A stretch of DNA of 25,930 nucleotides from Sphingomonas sp. Lineage in GTDB: Bacteria; Pseudomonadota; Alphaproteobacteria; Sphingomonadales; Sphingomonadaceae. The notes below the pieces were generated by a model. It made no database searches and was not told the origin of the DNA. It saw nothing but the letters and a program-made list of their open reading frames with translations. Location of the stretch: contig JACCSV010000026.1 of the NCBI GenBank assembly GCA_013812805.1, forward strand, positions 1 to 25,930, in the 5' to 3' direction. Shown in pieces: positions 1-10,100 of this stretch. How positions within the stretch are numbered: position 1 is the first letter of the stretch; each line of letters opens with the position of its first letter. Both the position numbers and the translations under genes were made by a program.

Positions 1-1356
<1,356 letters not shown>

Positions 1357-1362
1357 GCCATG

Positions 1363-1443
1363 ACCGTCATTCCAGCGAAAGCTGGAATCCATGAGCGAGG
1401 ATCGACCAGTTCATGGATCCCGGATCAAGTCCGGGATGACGGT
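1363..1443. repeat. Cloverleaf-forming palindromic repeat between dnaK and dnaJ
   Basis: The outer arms ACCGTCAT (1363-1370) and ATGACGGT (1436-1443) are perfectly complementary. Between them lie three further perfect stems: TCCAGC/GCTGGA (1371-1376 with 1381-1386, GAAA loop), ATCCAT/ATGGAT (1387-1392 with 1413-1418, 20-nt loop) and CCCGGA/TCCGGG (1419-1424 with 1430-1435, 5-nt loop). Together they fold as a four-way junction with no unpaired bases between stems. The half-sites resemble the dispersed CGTCATTCC...GGAATCCA palindromes I recall from many proteobacteria. As RNA it could modulate dnaK versus dnaJ levels by stabilising or terminating the transcript; this is inference. Confidence 0.85.
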
Positions 1444-1460
1444 AAGGCGGGGACGTTCGT

Positions 1461-2582
1461 GTGGTAGAGCAGGACTATTACCAGCTGCTGGGCGTCACCC
1501 GGGCCGCCGACCCGGAGACGATCAAGCGCGCCTATCGCCAGCTGGCGAAGGAGTGCCACCCGGACCGCCACAACGGCTGCTCAGAGCAGGAGACCAAGTT
1601 CAAGGCGATCAGCGAGGCCTATGACTGCCTTCGCGATCCCCAGAAGCGCGCCGCCTACGACCGTTTCGGCAAGGCTGCGTTTCAGAACGGCGGCGGCGGC
1701 CAGGACCCGTTCGGCAGCGGTGGCTTCGAGGGCTTTTCCGACATCTTCTCGTCGATCTTCGGCGAGTTCATGGACCAGCGCACCGGCGGCCGCGCCAACC
1801 CGGCGCGCGGCGCCGACCTGCGCTACGATTTAGAACTGACGCTCGAAGAGTCCTTTGCGGGCAAGGAAGCGACGCTCACCGTTGAGGCGCTGGCCGGCTG
1901 CGAGCAATGCGAAGGCCGCGGCTGCAAGTCGGCGAGCGACTGCGCGCGCACCTGCAAGACCTGCGGCGGTGCCGGCAAGGTCCGCGCCCAGCAGGGCTTT
2001 TTCGTCGTCGAGCGCGGTTGCCCTGGATGCCGCGGGAGCGGCCAGACCATCGCCGATCCATGCACCGCCTGCGAAGGCGAAGGTCGAGCGCTCCGCCGCC
2101 GCAACCTGACGGTCAAGATCCCCGCCGGAGTCGATGAAGGCACCCGCATCCGCGTCGCCGGCGAAGGCGAGGCGGGGGTGCGCAACGGGCCCAAGGGCGA
2201 CCTCTACATCTTCGTCCACATGAAGCGGCATGCCGTCTATTCGCGCGACGGCACGACGCTGGTCGCCGAATGCCCGGTGAGCTTCACCACCGCCGCGCTT
2301 GGCGGGTCGATCAGCCTTCCGGGCGTCGATGGCGGCAAGATCGATCTCAAGATCCCGGCGGGCATGCAGTCGGGCGAGCAGCTTCGCTTTCGCGGTGGCG
2401 GAATGAGCATTCTCAACGGACGCGGCCGCGGTGATCTGGTCGCCCGTATCCTCGTCGAGACGCCGACCAGGATGAGCGCCAAGCAGAAGAAACTGCTGGC
2501 AGAGTTCCGGGACACCGAGACCGGTGACGAATGCCCGGCGGCGAAGAATTTCTTCGGCCGAGTGCGCGACATGTTCGGCTGA
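1461..2582 (+). CDS. dnaJ: Chaperone protein DnaJ (Hsp40, type I)
   Basis: The product has 373 residues, the normal size for DnaJ. It is the co-chaperone that delivers unfolded clients to DnaK and stimulates its ATPase. The J domain occupies residues 1-70 with the HPD motif at 33-35. A glycine/phenylalanine-rich stretch follows (about 75-110). The cysteine-rich zinc domain carries all four repeats: CEQCEGRG, CKTCGGAG, CPGCRGSG and CTACEGEG. The C-terminal substrate-binding beta domains complete the protein. I chose the GTG at 1461 because it puts the J-domain start (VVEQDYYQLLGV) where the family begins, with a purine-rich GGCGGGG stretch upstream. It is probably cotranscribed with dnaK, although the cloverleaf repeat ends only 17 bases before this start. 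Confidence 0.96.
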   Translation: MVEQDYYQLLGVTRAADPETIKRAYRQLAKECHPDRHNGCSEQETKFKAISEAYDCLRDPQKRAAYDRFGKAAFQNGGGGQDPFGSGGFEGFSDIFSSIFGEFMDQRTGGRANPARGADLRYDLELTLEESFAGKEATLTVEALAGCEQCEGRGCKSASDCARTCKTCGGAGKVRAQQGFFVVERGCPGCRGSGQTIADPCTACEGEGRALRRRNLTVKIPAGVDEGTRIRVAGEGEAGVRNGPKGDLYIFVHMKRHAVYSRDGTTLVAECPVSFTTAALGGSISLPGVDGGKIDLKIPAGMQSGEQLRFRGGGMSILNGRGRGDLVARILVETPTRMSAKQKKLLAEFRDTETGDECPAAKNFFGRVRDMFG

Positions 2583-2647
2583 CGCCGGCCATATTTCCCC
2601 GGTCGAGCAAGTCAGCTACACGAAGCCTCTAAAGCAATGGGGCTCGC

Positions 2648-3564
2648 ATGCGTTTTGGCCTGATACTCTGCGTCGCGGCACTGGCAGCCACTTCGGCAGC
2701 CGCACAGGACCAGGATTTCTCCAAGGTTGAAATCAAGGTCGAGAAGCTTGCTCCCGGCGTCGCAGTGCTGTTTGGAGCCGGCGGCAACATCGGTGTATCC
2801 TACGGCGAAGATGGCAATGTGATCGTCGACGACCAGTACGCGCCGCTCACCGACAAGATCGTCGCTGCCGTCCGCACCCTCGATCCCGATGCGGTGCGGT
2901 TCCTCGTCAACACCCACTGGCATGGCGACCACACCGGCGGAAACGAGAATTTCGGCAAGCGCGGCGCGGTGATCGTTCCCACGACAATGTCCGCAAGCGC
3001 ATGTCCACGCAGCAGGTGATGCGAGCGCTCGATACCACCGTCCCGCCATCACCCAAGGCTGCGCTCCCGGTGGTGACGTTTGGCGACGGCGCGACGCTGC
3101 ACCTCAACGGCGACACGTTGCACCTCATCCACGCGCGCAACGCGCACACCGATGGGGATTCGCTGGTCCACTGGGCAAGGGGCGACGTGCTGCACATGGG
3201 CGACACTTTCTTTCATCAGGCCAGCTTTCCCTTCCTCGATGTCGGCTCAGGAGGATCGATCGACGGGCTGATCGCCGCCGCGAACACGGGATTGGGGTTC
3301 GCCGGGCCGAACACGCAGATCATCCCCGGCCATGGGCCGATGGCGCGGCGGGCGGAGCTGCTCGCGTACCGCGACATGCTGGTCGACATTCGCGGCAAGG
3401 TGGCGGCGGGTATCGCCGCCGGCCGCACGCTCGCCCAGATACAGGCTGCCAAGCCCGCGGCGCGCTACGGGATGCCGGACGGGTTCATCAAGCCGGACCA
3501 GTTCGTCGAGGCGGTCTTCAATAGCTTGAAGAATCCGCCGGCCTCAGCTGCCAAGAAGCGTTAG
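2648..3564 (+). pseudogene. Exported metallo-beta-lactamase-fold hydrolase, one-base frameshift
   Basis: Two adjoining frames together make one MBL-fold protein of about 305 residues. The first frame (2648 to about 2979) has a signal peptide ending near ATSAAAQ and the zinc motif HWHGDH at residues 90-95, followed by TGGNENFG. It then reads out of frame and stops at 3017-3019. The second frame resumes at 2980 (HDNVRKRMSTQQ) and carries the later metal-site histidines and aspartate in HTDGDS, HMGDTFF and IPGHGP. Family members read VIV-A/S/T-HDNVRKRM here; the window has only CC where a third base is needed at 2978-2979, so one base is missing. This is either a real inactivating mutation or a sequencing error. 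The stop TAG overlaps the purB stop on the other strand. The substrate is unknown; the signal peptide points to the periplasm. Confidence 0.85.
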
Positions 3565-4880
3565 GCGCCGAACACGCGCTCGAAGATCTCATCGACCCGC
3601 GCCAGGTGATAGCCGAGATCGAACAACTCCTCGAGCTGTTCGGCTGACAGCGTGGCGGTGACTTGGGCGTCCTGTTTCAGCAGCTCGAGCAGCGACAGCT
3701 TGCCGCCGCTTTCCCACACCTTCATCGCGTTGCGCTGGACGAGCGCGTAACTGTCCTCGCGGCTGAGCCCCGCCTGGGTCAGTGCCAGCAGCACCCGCTG
3801 CGAATGGACCAGGCCGCCCATGCTCTCGAGGTTCCTGGCCATCCGCTCCGGGTAGACCAGCAGCTTGTCGATCACCTGTGTGAGGCGGGTGAGGGCAAAG
3901 TCGAGGGTGATGGTCGCGTCGGGGCCGATGAAGCGCTCCACCGACGAGTGCGAGATGTCGCGCTCGTGCCACAAGGCGACATTTTCCAGCGCCGGCGTCA
4001 CCGCGCTTCGCACCATCCGAGCGAGGCCGGTGAGATTTTCAGTCAGCACCGGGTTGCGCTTGTGCGGCATCGCCGAGCTGCCCTTCTGCCCGGGCGAGAA
4101 ATATTCCTCGACCTCAAGCACTTCGGTGCGCTGCAAGTGGCGGATTTCGGTCGCCAGCCGCTCGATCGACGAGGCGATCACGCCCAGCGTGGCGAAGAAC
4201 ATCGCGTGGCGGTCGCGCGGGATCACCTGGGTCGAGATCGGCTCGGGTGTCAGCCCGAGCTCGCGGGCAACATGCTCCTCGACCTCCGGTGGCACGTTGG
4301 CGAACGTACCGACCGCGCCCGAAATCGCGCAGGTCGCAACCTCGTCGCGGGCGCTCGCCAGGCGGGCTCGGCAACGGTCGAACTCGGCATAAGCCTGGGC
4401 AAGCTTGAGGCCAAAGGTGGTCGGCTCGGCATGAATGCCGTGGCTTCGGCCGATGGTCGGGGTCATTTTATGCTCGAGCGCGCGGCGCTTGAGCACTTGC
4501 AGCAGCGCGTCGAGGTCGGCGAGCAAGATCTCCGCCGACTGCTTCAATTGCACCGCCAGCGCGGTGTCGAGAACGTCGGAGCTGGTCATCCCCTGGTGGA
4601 GCCAGCGCTTTTCGGGGCCCAGTTTCTCGCCGGCCCAGGTGAGGAAGGCGATCACGTCATGCTTGGTCACCGCCTCGATCGCGTCGATCGCGGGGACGTC
4701 GATCTCGCCGAGCACGTCGGCATCATAGGCCTCGCGAATGGTCGCTGCGTCATCGGCGGGGATCATGCCGATTTGTCCCATAGCTTCGGCGGCGAACACC
4801 TCAATCTGCCACCAGATCTTGTAACGGTTCTCTGGCGACCAGATGGCAGCCACCTCGGGTCGGGAATAGCGTGGGACCAT
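3561..4880 (-). CDS. purB: Adenylosuccinate lyase
   Basis: The enzyme cleaves succinyl-AICAR and adenylosuccinate, releasing fumarate, in cytosolic purine biosynthesis. The 439-residue length suits the shorter bacterial PurB type. The fumarase/aspartase-superfamily signature SSAMPHKRNP is at residues 268-277. The other conserved regions are TSSD at 99-102 and RSHGIHAEP at 145-153, which holds the active-site histidines. The start at 4880 gives the expected N-terminus MVPRYSRPE. The gene is convergent with the broken hydrolase: the two genes share bases 3561-3564, where TTAG holds both stop codons, so there is no room for a terminator between them. Its promoter must lie in 4881-5136, the region shared with the divergent flippase gene. 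Confidence 0.97.
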   Translation of the reverse strand: MVPRYSRPEVAAIWSPENRYKIWWQIEVFAAEAMGQIGMIPADDAATIREAYDADVLGEIDVPAIDAIEAVTKHDVIAFLTWAGEKLGPEKRWLHQGMTSSDVLDTALAVQLKQSAEILLADLDALLQVLKRRALEHKMTPTIGRSHGIHAEPTTFGLKLAQAYAEFDRCRARLASARDEVATCAISGAVGTFANVPPEVEEHVARELGLTPEPISTQVIPRDRHAMFFATLGVIASSIERLATEIRHLQRTEVLEVEEYFSPGQKGSSAMPHKRNPVLTENLTGLARMVRSAVTPALENVALWHERDISHSSVERFIGPDATITLDFALTRLTQVIDKLLVYPERMARNLESMGGLVHSQRVLLALTQAGLSREDSYALVQRNAMKVWESGGKLSLLELLKQDAQVTATLSAEQLEELFDLGYHLARVDEIFERVFGA

Positions 4881-4925
4881 GCTCGCCGGCTAGCAGAGCC
4901 GCGTCAGCGCTTCAAATCGGCGCCC

Positions 4926-4957
4926 CAATGTCTGCTTTGGGTGGAAAGCGGGCATTG
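4926..4957. repeat. 32-nt hairpin repeat, copy 1
   Basis: CAATGTCTGCTT at the left pairs with AAGCGGGCATTG at the right (two G-U pairs if transcribed) around an 8-base loop. It sits in the purB/flippase divergent spacer. A second 32-base copy with the same left arm, CAATGTCTGCTT, lies at 6296-6327. The rest of the 4881-5136 spacer shows no convincing promoter or small gene. Confidence 0.7.
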
Positions 4958-5124
4958 GCTGCGTTAGCGAAACAGCGGTGACACCCTTCAAAATAGTGCC
5001 TTGCTCGCAGGCAGCGCTCTCTCACGCCGCGGATGGCCGCCAAGCTGAGCATGCCTGAGCTTGATTTTAGAAGCGGCAAGGCAGCGTGCCCTACTGCCCA
5101 CTACATTGCCTCGATCGACGGCTT

Positions 5125-5129
5125 GGAGG
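5125..5129 (+). promoter_or_regulatory. Ribosome binding site that sets the flippase start
   Basis: GGAGG is followed by seven bases and then TTG at 5137. The alternative upstream ATG at 5086 has no comparable site, and residues before the TTG look unlike the family. Confidence 0.65.
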
Positions 5130-5136
5130 CGCGGGA

Positions 5137-6183
5137 TTGACCGAGGCAATCGCGAAAACCCGGAGTCGCGGCTCTTGGCTGCCTTGGCTCGGTGGTCTCC
5201 TCGGGATAGCTGCCCTTGCCTGGGTGCTGCGCGGGTTCGACCTCGACCGCTTTCTTGCAGTGCTCGCCGGTGCCGACGCCCGCCTCGTCGCGCTGGTTCC
5301 GCTTGTCATCATGGGAGAACAAATTGTGCGCGCCTGGAAATGGCGCCAGCTCCTCCACCCTCTGCGTCCGATCAGGACACTCTACCTCTTCGGGACCGTG
5401 ATGGCCGGCTATCTTCTCGCGGTCCTGATCCCCTTCGGTTTTGGCACGGTAGCGCGGTCCTGGCTTGTTGCCCGCCGGGAGAATCTCAAGCTCGCTTCCG
5501 TGCTGGCGACGGTTGCCATCGACCGATTGACCGATGGGATTGTCTTTGCATGCCTCGTGCCGGTCGCCCTCCTCTCCGTAATATTTTCCGATCCGTCCGG
5601 TGACATCCGCACCGGGCTTGCCTGGGGGGCGTTCGGCAGCTTAGTTCTGTTCTCCTTCGCACTTTTCTTGCTCGTCGGCTGCCGACGTGGGGCGCTCTCA
5701 CCGGAGGGGTGGCTGAATAGACTTATCCGGCGCCTGCCGGTCCGTTTTGCGGAACCGGCTTGCCGGCTAGCCGCGGCTTTTGCGGAAGGGATCGCGTGGC
5801 CACGCGAAGCCTGGCGCGGGATTGGTGTCCTGGTGGCGACTCTCCTGATGAAGCTGTTGTCGGCAACGAACTTCCTGTGGGCCGGTCTTGCTGTCGGCAT
5901 AACGCTGGAGCCGGGACAATATCTTTTCCTGATCGTCTTTCTCGGGTTTCTGATTATTCTCGGGCACTTCGCTCGTGTAGCGGGCAGCTTCGTGATCGGT
6001 GGCGTCGTCGCTCTCGGACTGTTCGGTGTCGAGGAGGAGCAAGCGCTCGCCATGGTGCTGATCGTCGAAGCTTCAAATCTCCTCAGCATTGCCGCCGTCG
6101 GCAGCCTCTCGCTTTGGTGGCAGGGCGTGGAACTCGGCGGGTTGCGTCGCACGGTTGGAGAGAAGTCTGCGGAGCACGGCTGA
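5137..6183 (+). CDS. Flippase-like integral membrane protein (LPG synthase TM-domain family)
   Basis: The product of 348 residues has about eight hydrophobic membrane segments, starting with LGGLLGIAALAWVL. The family-typical features are GEQIVRAWKWRQLL after the second segment, then FGTVMAGYLLAVLIPFGFG and the ATVAIDRLTDG motif. This resembles the transmembrane domain of lysylphosphatidylglycerol synthase and related proteins (PF03706, formerly UPF0104), many of which are thought to flip lipids or lipid-linked sugars across the inner membrane. The catalytic synthetase domain of MprF is absent, so amino-acid transfer is unlikely. The substrate cannot be told from this window because the neighbours (purB, radC) are unrelated. 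I prefer the TTG start with its GGAGG site; ATG 5086 would add 17 residues. Copies of one hairpin repeat flank the gene on both sides. Confidence 0.75.
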   Translation: MTEAIAKTRSRGSWLPWLGGLLGIAALAWVLRGFDLDRFLAVLAGADARLVALVPLVIMGEQIVRAWKWRQLLHPLRPIRTLYLFGTVMAGYLLAVLIPFGFGTVARSWLVARRENLKLASVLATVAIDRLTDGIVFACLVPVALLSVIFSDPSGDIRTGLAWGAFGSLVLFSFALFLLVGCRRGALSPEGWLNRLIRRLPVRFAEPACRLAAAFAEGIAWPREAWRGIGVLVATLLMKLLSATNFLWAGLAVGITLEPGQYLFLIVFLGFLIILGHFARVAGSFVIGGVVALGLFGVEEEQALAMVLIVEASNLLSIAAVGSLSLWWQGVELGGLRRTVGEKSAEHG

Positions 6184-6238
6184 ACGAAAGGCCGTTTCTG
6201 GCGGGTTGCGACGGCTGGGGTCTTCTTCTTCTAGGGCG

Positions 6239-6274
6239 CTGCGGCGGTGGACACGAGCACCATCGTGGCCGCAG
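6239..6274. repeat. Inverted repeat after the flippase gene
   Basis: CTGCGGC (6239-6245) and GCCGCAG (6268-6274) are perfect 7-base complements with a 22-base loop. It lies 55 bases past the flippase stop. It may help end transcription, but it has no T-run of its own. Confidence 0.35.
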
Positions 6275-6295
6275 AGTGTGCCGGGGTGACCAGCG

Positions 6296-6327
6296 CAATG
6301 TCTGCTTGCGGTCGCAAACAGACATTG
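6296..6327. repeat. 32-nt hairpin repeat, copy 2
   Basis: CAATGTCTG (6296-6304) pairs perfectly with CAGACATTG (6319-6327). Inside, TTGC pairs with GCAA around a GGTC loop. It lies between the convergent flippase and radC genes, and a run of five T starts 13 bases to its right, so it could serve as a terminator for the plus-strand gene. It shares length and left arm with the copy at 4926-4957. Confidence 0.7.
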
Positions 6328-6342
6328 AGCGGCTGGTGATTT

Positions 6343-7041
6343 TTAAATCAGCCCGAGCGAACGCATGCTGGACTGCCCCGAGGCTCCGACGATCACATGG
6401 TCATGCACCGTGACTTTCATATGGCGCCCGGCCTCGACCAGATCGCGGGTGAGGCGGATGTCCTGGCTGCTCGGGGTGGGGTCGCCGCTGGGGTGGTTGT
6501 GGACGATGATCAGCGCGGTTGCGCCGAGCGTGATCGCCCGGCTGATGACTTCGCGGACGTGGACCGACGCCTCGTCGACCGATCCATCCCACATCGCTTC
6601 ATTAGCCAGTAAGGTGTTCTTTGCATTGAGGAACAGCACCCGCACCTGTTCGGTGCGCGAATGAGCCATTGCCGCATGAAGATAGTCACAAAGCGCCGTC
6701 CAGCCCGACAGCACCGGCCGCTCCTCGACCCGCTTTTCGAGCAGTCGAAGCGCCGTCGCCTCGGCGATTTTCAGTGCCGCGACCGTGGCGTCGCTCAAGC
6801 CTTCGCGCTTGAGCGTGCCGGCGCTTGCCCCGAGCAGCGCGCCGATTCCTCCGAAATCATGGAGCAGCCGCTTCGCCAGCGGTTTGGTGTCGACGCGCGG
6901 AATCGTCAGTGCCAGCAGATATTCGATCAGCTCGTAATCGTGGAAGCCCTCGGGTCCGGCGGCAAGCAGCCGCTTACGCAACCGCGCCCGGTGCCCGCTG
7001 CTACTCTCGGCGCTTCCGGAGGTACTGACGAGCCCGTGCAT
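6343..7041 (-). CDS. radC: RadC family JAB/JAMM-domain protein
   Basis: The product of 232 residues has the normal RadC length. The N-terminal helix-hairpin-helix-like part includes LLAAGPEGFHDYELIEYLL. The C-terminal JAB domain carries the metalloprotease-type motif HxH-x10-D in HNHPSGDPTPSSQD, with an upstream glutamate in HVREVI. Proteins of this family were once called DNA repair proteins, but that role has been withdrawn for the E. coli protein and the true function is unsettled; involvement in recombination or with mobile DNA has been suggested. The gene is divergent from ydbH, with 132 bases between the two start codons. It ends 15 bases from the hairpin repeat at 6296-6327. Confidence 0.93.
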   Translation of the reverse strand: MHGLVSTSGSAESSSGHRARLRKRLLAAGPEGFHDYELIEYLLALTIPRVDTKPLAKRLLHDFGGIGALLGASAGTLKREGLSDATVAALKIAEATALRLLEKRVEERPVLSGWTALCDYLHAAMAHSRTEQVRVLFLNAKNTLLANEAMWDGSVDEASVHVREVISRAITLGATALIIVHNHPSGDPTPSSQDIRLTRDLVEAGRHMKVTVHDHVIVGASGQSSMRSLGLI

Positions 7042-7137
7042 CCCGCATCCTTCTGCGACCAGCCGAGCCCCGCCAGTCTAGCACGCGCGGCGGCGGTTGG
7101 AAGCCGGAGGGGGAACGGCGGCAGTCGTGCCGCTGAC

Positions 7138-7162
7138 GGAACGGCCTTCGCGCGCGGGGGTT
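7138..7162 (+). promoter_or_regulatory. Candidate EcfG (general stress) promoter upstream of ydbH
   Basis: GGAAC at 7138-7142, a 16-base spacer and GGTT at 7159-7162 match the EcfG consensus GGAAC-N16/17-CGTT except for the first base of the -10 element. Transcription would begin only a few bases before the ydbH ATG, giving a near-leaderless message, which weakens the call. Confidence 0.35.
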
Positions 7163-7172
7163 ACTAACCCCC
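7156..7172. promoter_or_regulatory. Perfect 7-bp hairpin abutting the ydbH start codon
   Basis: GGGGGTT (7156-7162) pairs with AACCCCC (7166-7172) around the loop ACT, ending one base before the ATG at 7174. Any transcript starting upstream would have its G-rich ribosome-binding sequence locked in this stem. Confidence 0.5.
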
Positions 7173-7173
7173 G

Positions 7174-10100
7174 ATGGACAATTCGCGGCCGCAGAGCGGG
7201 GAGGCGGGCGCTTCGGAAGAAGCGCACGTCCGTCGCCACCGCGTTCGCCGCGCAGTCCTGTGGGTGCTTGCGGCCCTGCTCCTCATTCTCGTCGCGGCGC
7301 TGGTGATCGTCTGGGTCGAGCGGCGTTCGATCGCCAGCAACATCATGGATAACGAGCTCGACAAGCGCGGGGTCCGCACCACTTACACGCTCGACCGCGT
7401 CGGCTTGAGGACGCAGCAGATCAGCAATCTCGTTGTCGGTGACCCGCGCAATCCGGACGTCGTTGCCAAGCGCGTGCTGATCCAGATGCGCCTGAAGTGG
7501 AATGGAAGCGTCGATGTCTACCGGATCGTCGCCCGCGGCCTTCGGCTTCGCGGCACCGTCCGGCCCGGCGGTCAGGTGAGCTGGGGCGAGCTCGACAAGC
7601 TGCTGCCGCCGCCCAGCGGCCAGCCATTCAGCCTCCCCGATGTTGCGGTCGACATCGCCGACAGCAGCATCGCGCTGCGCACGCCCTGGGGCCCGCTCGG
7701 CTTTGCAGTCTCCGGCGACGGCAATTTGCGCGGTGGATTCAAGGGCCGCTTCGTCAGCTCCAGCCCGCAGCTGATCACCGGCCGCTGCATCGTCGAGGCA
7801 GTCCGCGGCAGCGGCGCGATCGAGATCATGGCGCGCAAGCCCCACATCGTCGGACCGCTCAGCGCCAGCCGCTTCGCTTGCCCATCGAGCCGCTTTTCGG
7901 TGATCCAGCCGCGGCTCGAGATCGACAGCCGCTTCAGCGAAGCGTTCGGCGAATTCGATGCCCGCGCCCGGATCCTGTCGCAGGTGCTGACCGCGGGTGA
8001 CAACGGGCTTGCCGCAATGAACGGCACGATGACGTTCAAGGGTACCCCCGAACAGGCGCGAGGCGAGATCAACCTGACTGCGCAGAAATCGCGGATGGGA
8101 ACGATCGCTGCCGAACGGACCCGGGTCACCGGCAAGTATCGGCTGGGCGCAAGCAGCGGGACTTTGGTCATGGCGGGCCACTACAACGCCACCGACGCCA
8201 GCCTCGCGCCGTCGATGATCGCCGCCTTCACCAATGGGCTGGCGGCGACTAAGAGCACGCCGATCGGCGAAATCGCCGGGCGGATGTCCAAGGCAATCAG
8301 CCAGAGCGCGAGCAGGTTCAACGCCTCGGGCGGTCTTGCCCTTGTCAACTTCCCCGGCGGCGGGGCGGCGCGCGTCATCGATGCAACCGTGCAGACGTCG
8401 ACCGGCGGTCGCGCCAGCATCGCCGGGGGCAAGGGCCTGACCTATTTCTGGCCGTCAGGAGTGATCCGGGTTGACGGGACGATCCGGACCGTCGGCGGCG
8501 GGCTGCCCGAAAGCGTCCTGGTGCTGAGGCAGCGGCGCGACGGAGGCCTGGACGGCGTCGGCAACTTCCGGCCCTACGTGGTCGACGGCTCGCGCTTGGC
8601 CCTGGGGACGCTTCGGTTCAACGCCCAGCCCGACGGAGCGACGGCGTTCAGCACCGTCGCCCGGCTGGACGGCCGCTTTCCGGGCGGCGTGGTGCGCGCG
8701 CTCAACCTGCCGATCAGCGGCCGGATGGGCAGCACCACCGGGATCGAGGTCGGCCGCGAATGCATGGTGGTCAGCTTCGATTATCTGCGGATGAAGCAGT
8801 TTCAGCTCGGCCGCACCCGGTTGCCGATCTGCCCGACCGGGCCGGCGATCATCTCGCAGGCGCCAGGCGGGCCGTTGCGAGTCGCCGGGCGGATCAACGG
8901 CCTGGCGCTCGCCGGCACCGTCGGCGGATCGCCGGTCAGCCTGAATTCCAGCAACGTGCTGCTCAGCCAGACCGGCTTCAACGCCACCAATGCCGCCCTT
9001 CGGCTGGGGAAGTCGGCGACGTCGCCGGTGGTGGTCAACGCCGCCAACATTCGCGGGACTTTCGCCGGAGGCGGCGCGAGCGGGACGCTGAGCGGTGCCG
9101 ACGCCGTGGTCGGCACGGTGCCTGTAACGATGAGCGAGATGGACGGGCGCTGGCGTTTCACCGACGCCGGCGCACTGACGGTCGATGGAGGAATGCTGGT
9201 CAGCGACCGCAGCGACCCGGCCAAATTCTATCCGCTGCGCTCGAACGACGCGCGCTTCACGATGGTCGACAACCGGATCACCGCGACCGCCGGCCTGCGG
9301 CACCCCGACAGCGGGACGCTGGTCACCAACCTGTCGATGAACCACAATCTCAGCAGCGGCGCCGGGGAAGCGACTTTGGACGTGCCGGGGATCGCGTTCG
9401 GCCCCGGTCTGCAGCCGGACGAGCTGACGCCAGTCACCGAAGGCGTGGTGGCGCTCGTCAACGGCGTGCTCAGGGGTCAGGGCAGGATCAACTGGTCGGG
9501 CGGGGGCAAGATCACCTCGACCGGCGATTTCTCGACCGCCAACATGAGCCTGGCGGCGCCCTTCGGGCCGGTCACAGGGTTGACCACCAGCCTTCACTTC
9601 ACCGATCTGCTCGGGCTCGAAACGGCTCCGGGTCAGGTCGCCGCGATCCGATCGATGAACCCCGGCATCCAGGTCGACAATGGCGTGATCCGTTACCAGC
9701 TGCTGCGCGACCAGCTAGTGAAGGTCGAGCGCGGCGAATGGCCGTTCATGGGCGGACGGCTGATTCTCGAGGAAACGGTGCTCAACTTCGGCGCGCCGAG
9801 CCAGAAGCGGCTGACCTTCCGCGTCGAAGGGTTCAACGCCGACACCTTCGTCGACACGCTCGGCTTCCCCGGGGTCGAAATCACCGGCATCTTCGACGGG
9901 GTGCTGCCAATGATCTTCGACGAGAGCGGGGGCCGGATCGTCGGCGGCCGCCTCGATTCCCGGCTGCCCGGCGGCCGCCTCACCTACGTCGGCGCAACGC
10001 CGAAGTTGGGCTTGCCCGCCCGGCTTGCGCTCCAGCTTCTTACCGACCTTCGCTACCGTTCGCTGATCGTCCGCCTGGATGGCGATCTCGCCGGGGAATT

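Noticed and set aside
1363..1443. Cloverleaf shape suggesting a tRNA gene
   Set aside because: Stem lengths and loops do not fit a tRNA: there is no 7-base anticodon loop, no T-loop sequence and the middle arm has a 20-base loop. It is a palindromic repeat.
3663..4967. Long plus-strand open frame opposite purB
   Set aside because: Antisense shadow of purB, without recognisable motifs.
5040..5070. Direct repeat CTGAGC separated by ATGC upstream of the flippase gene
   Set aside because: Too short and partly palindromic by chance; no link to a known operator.
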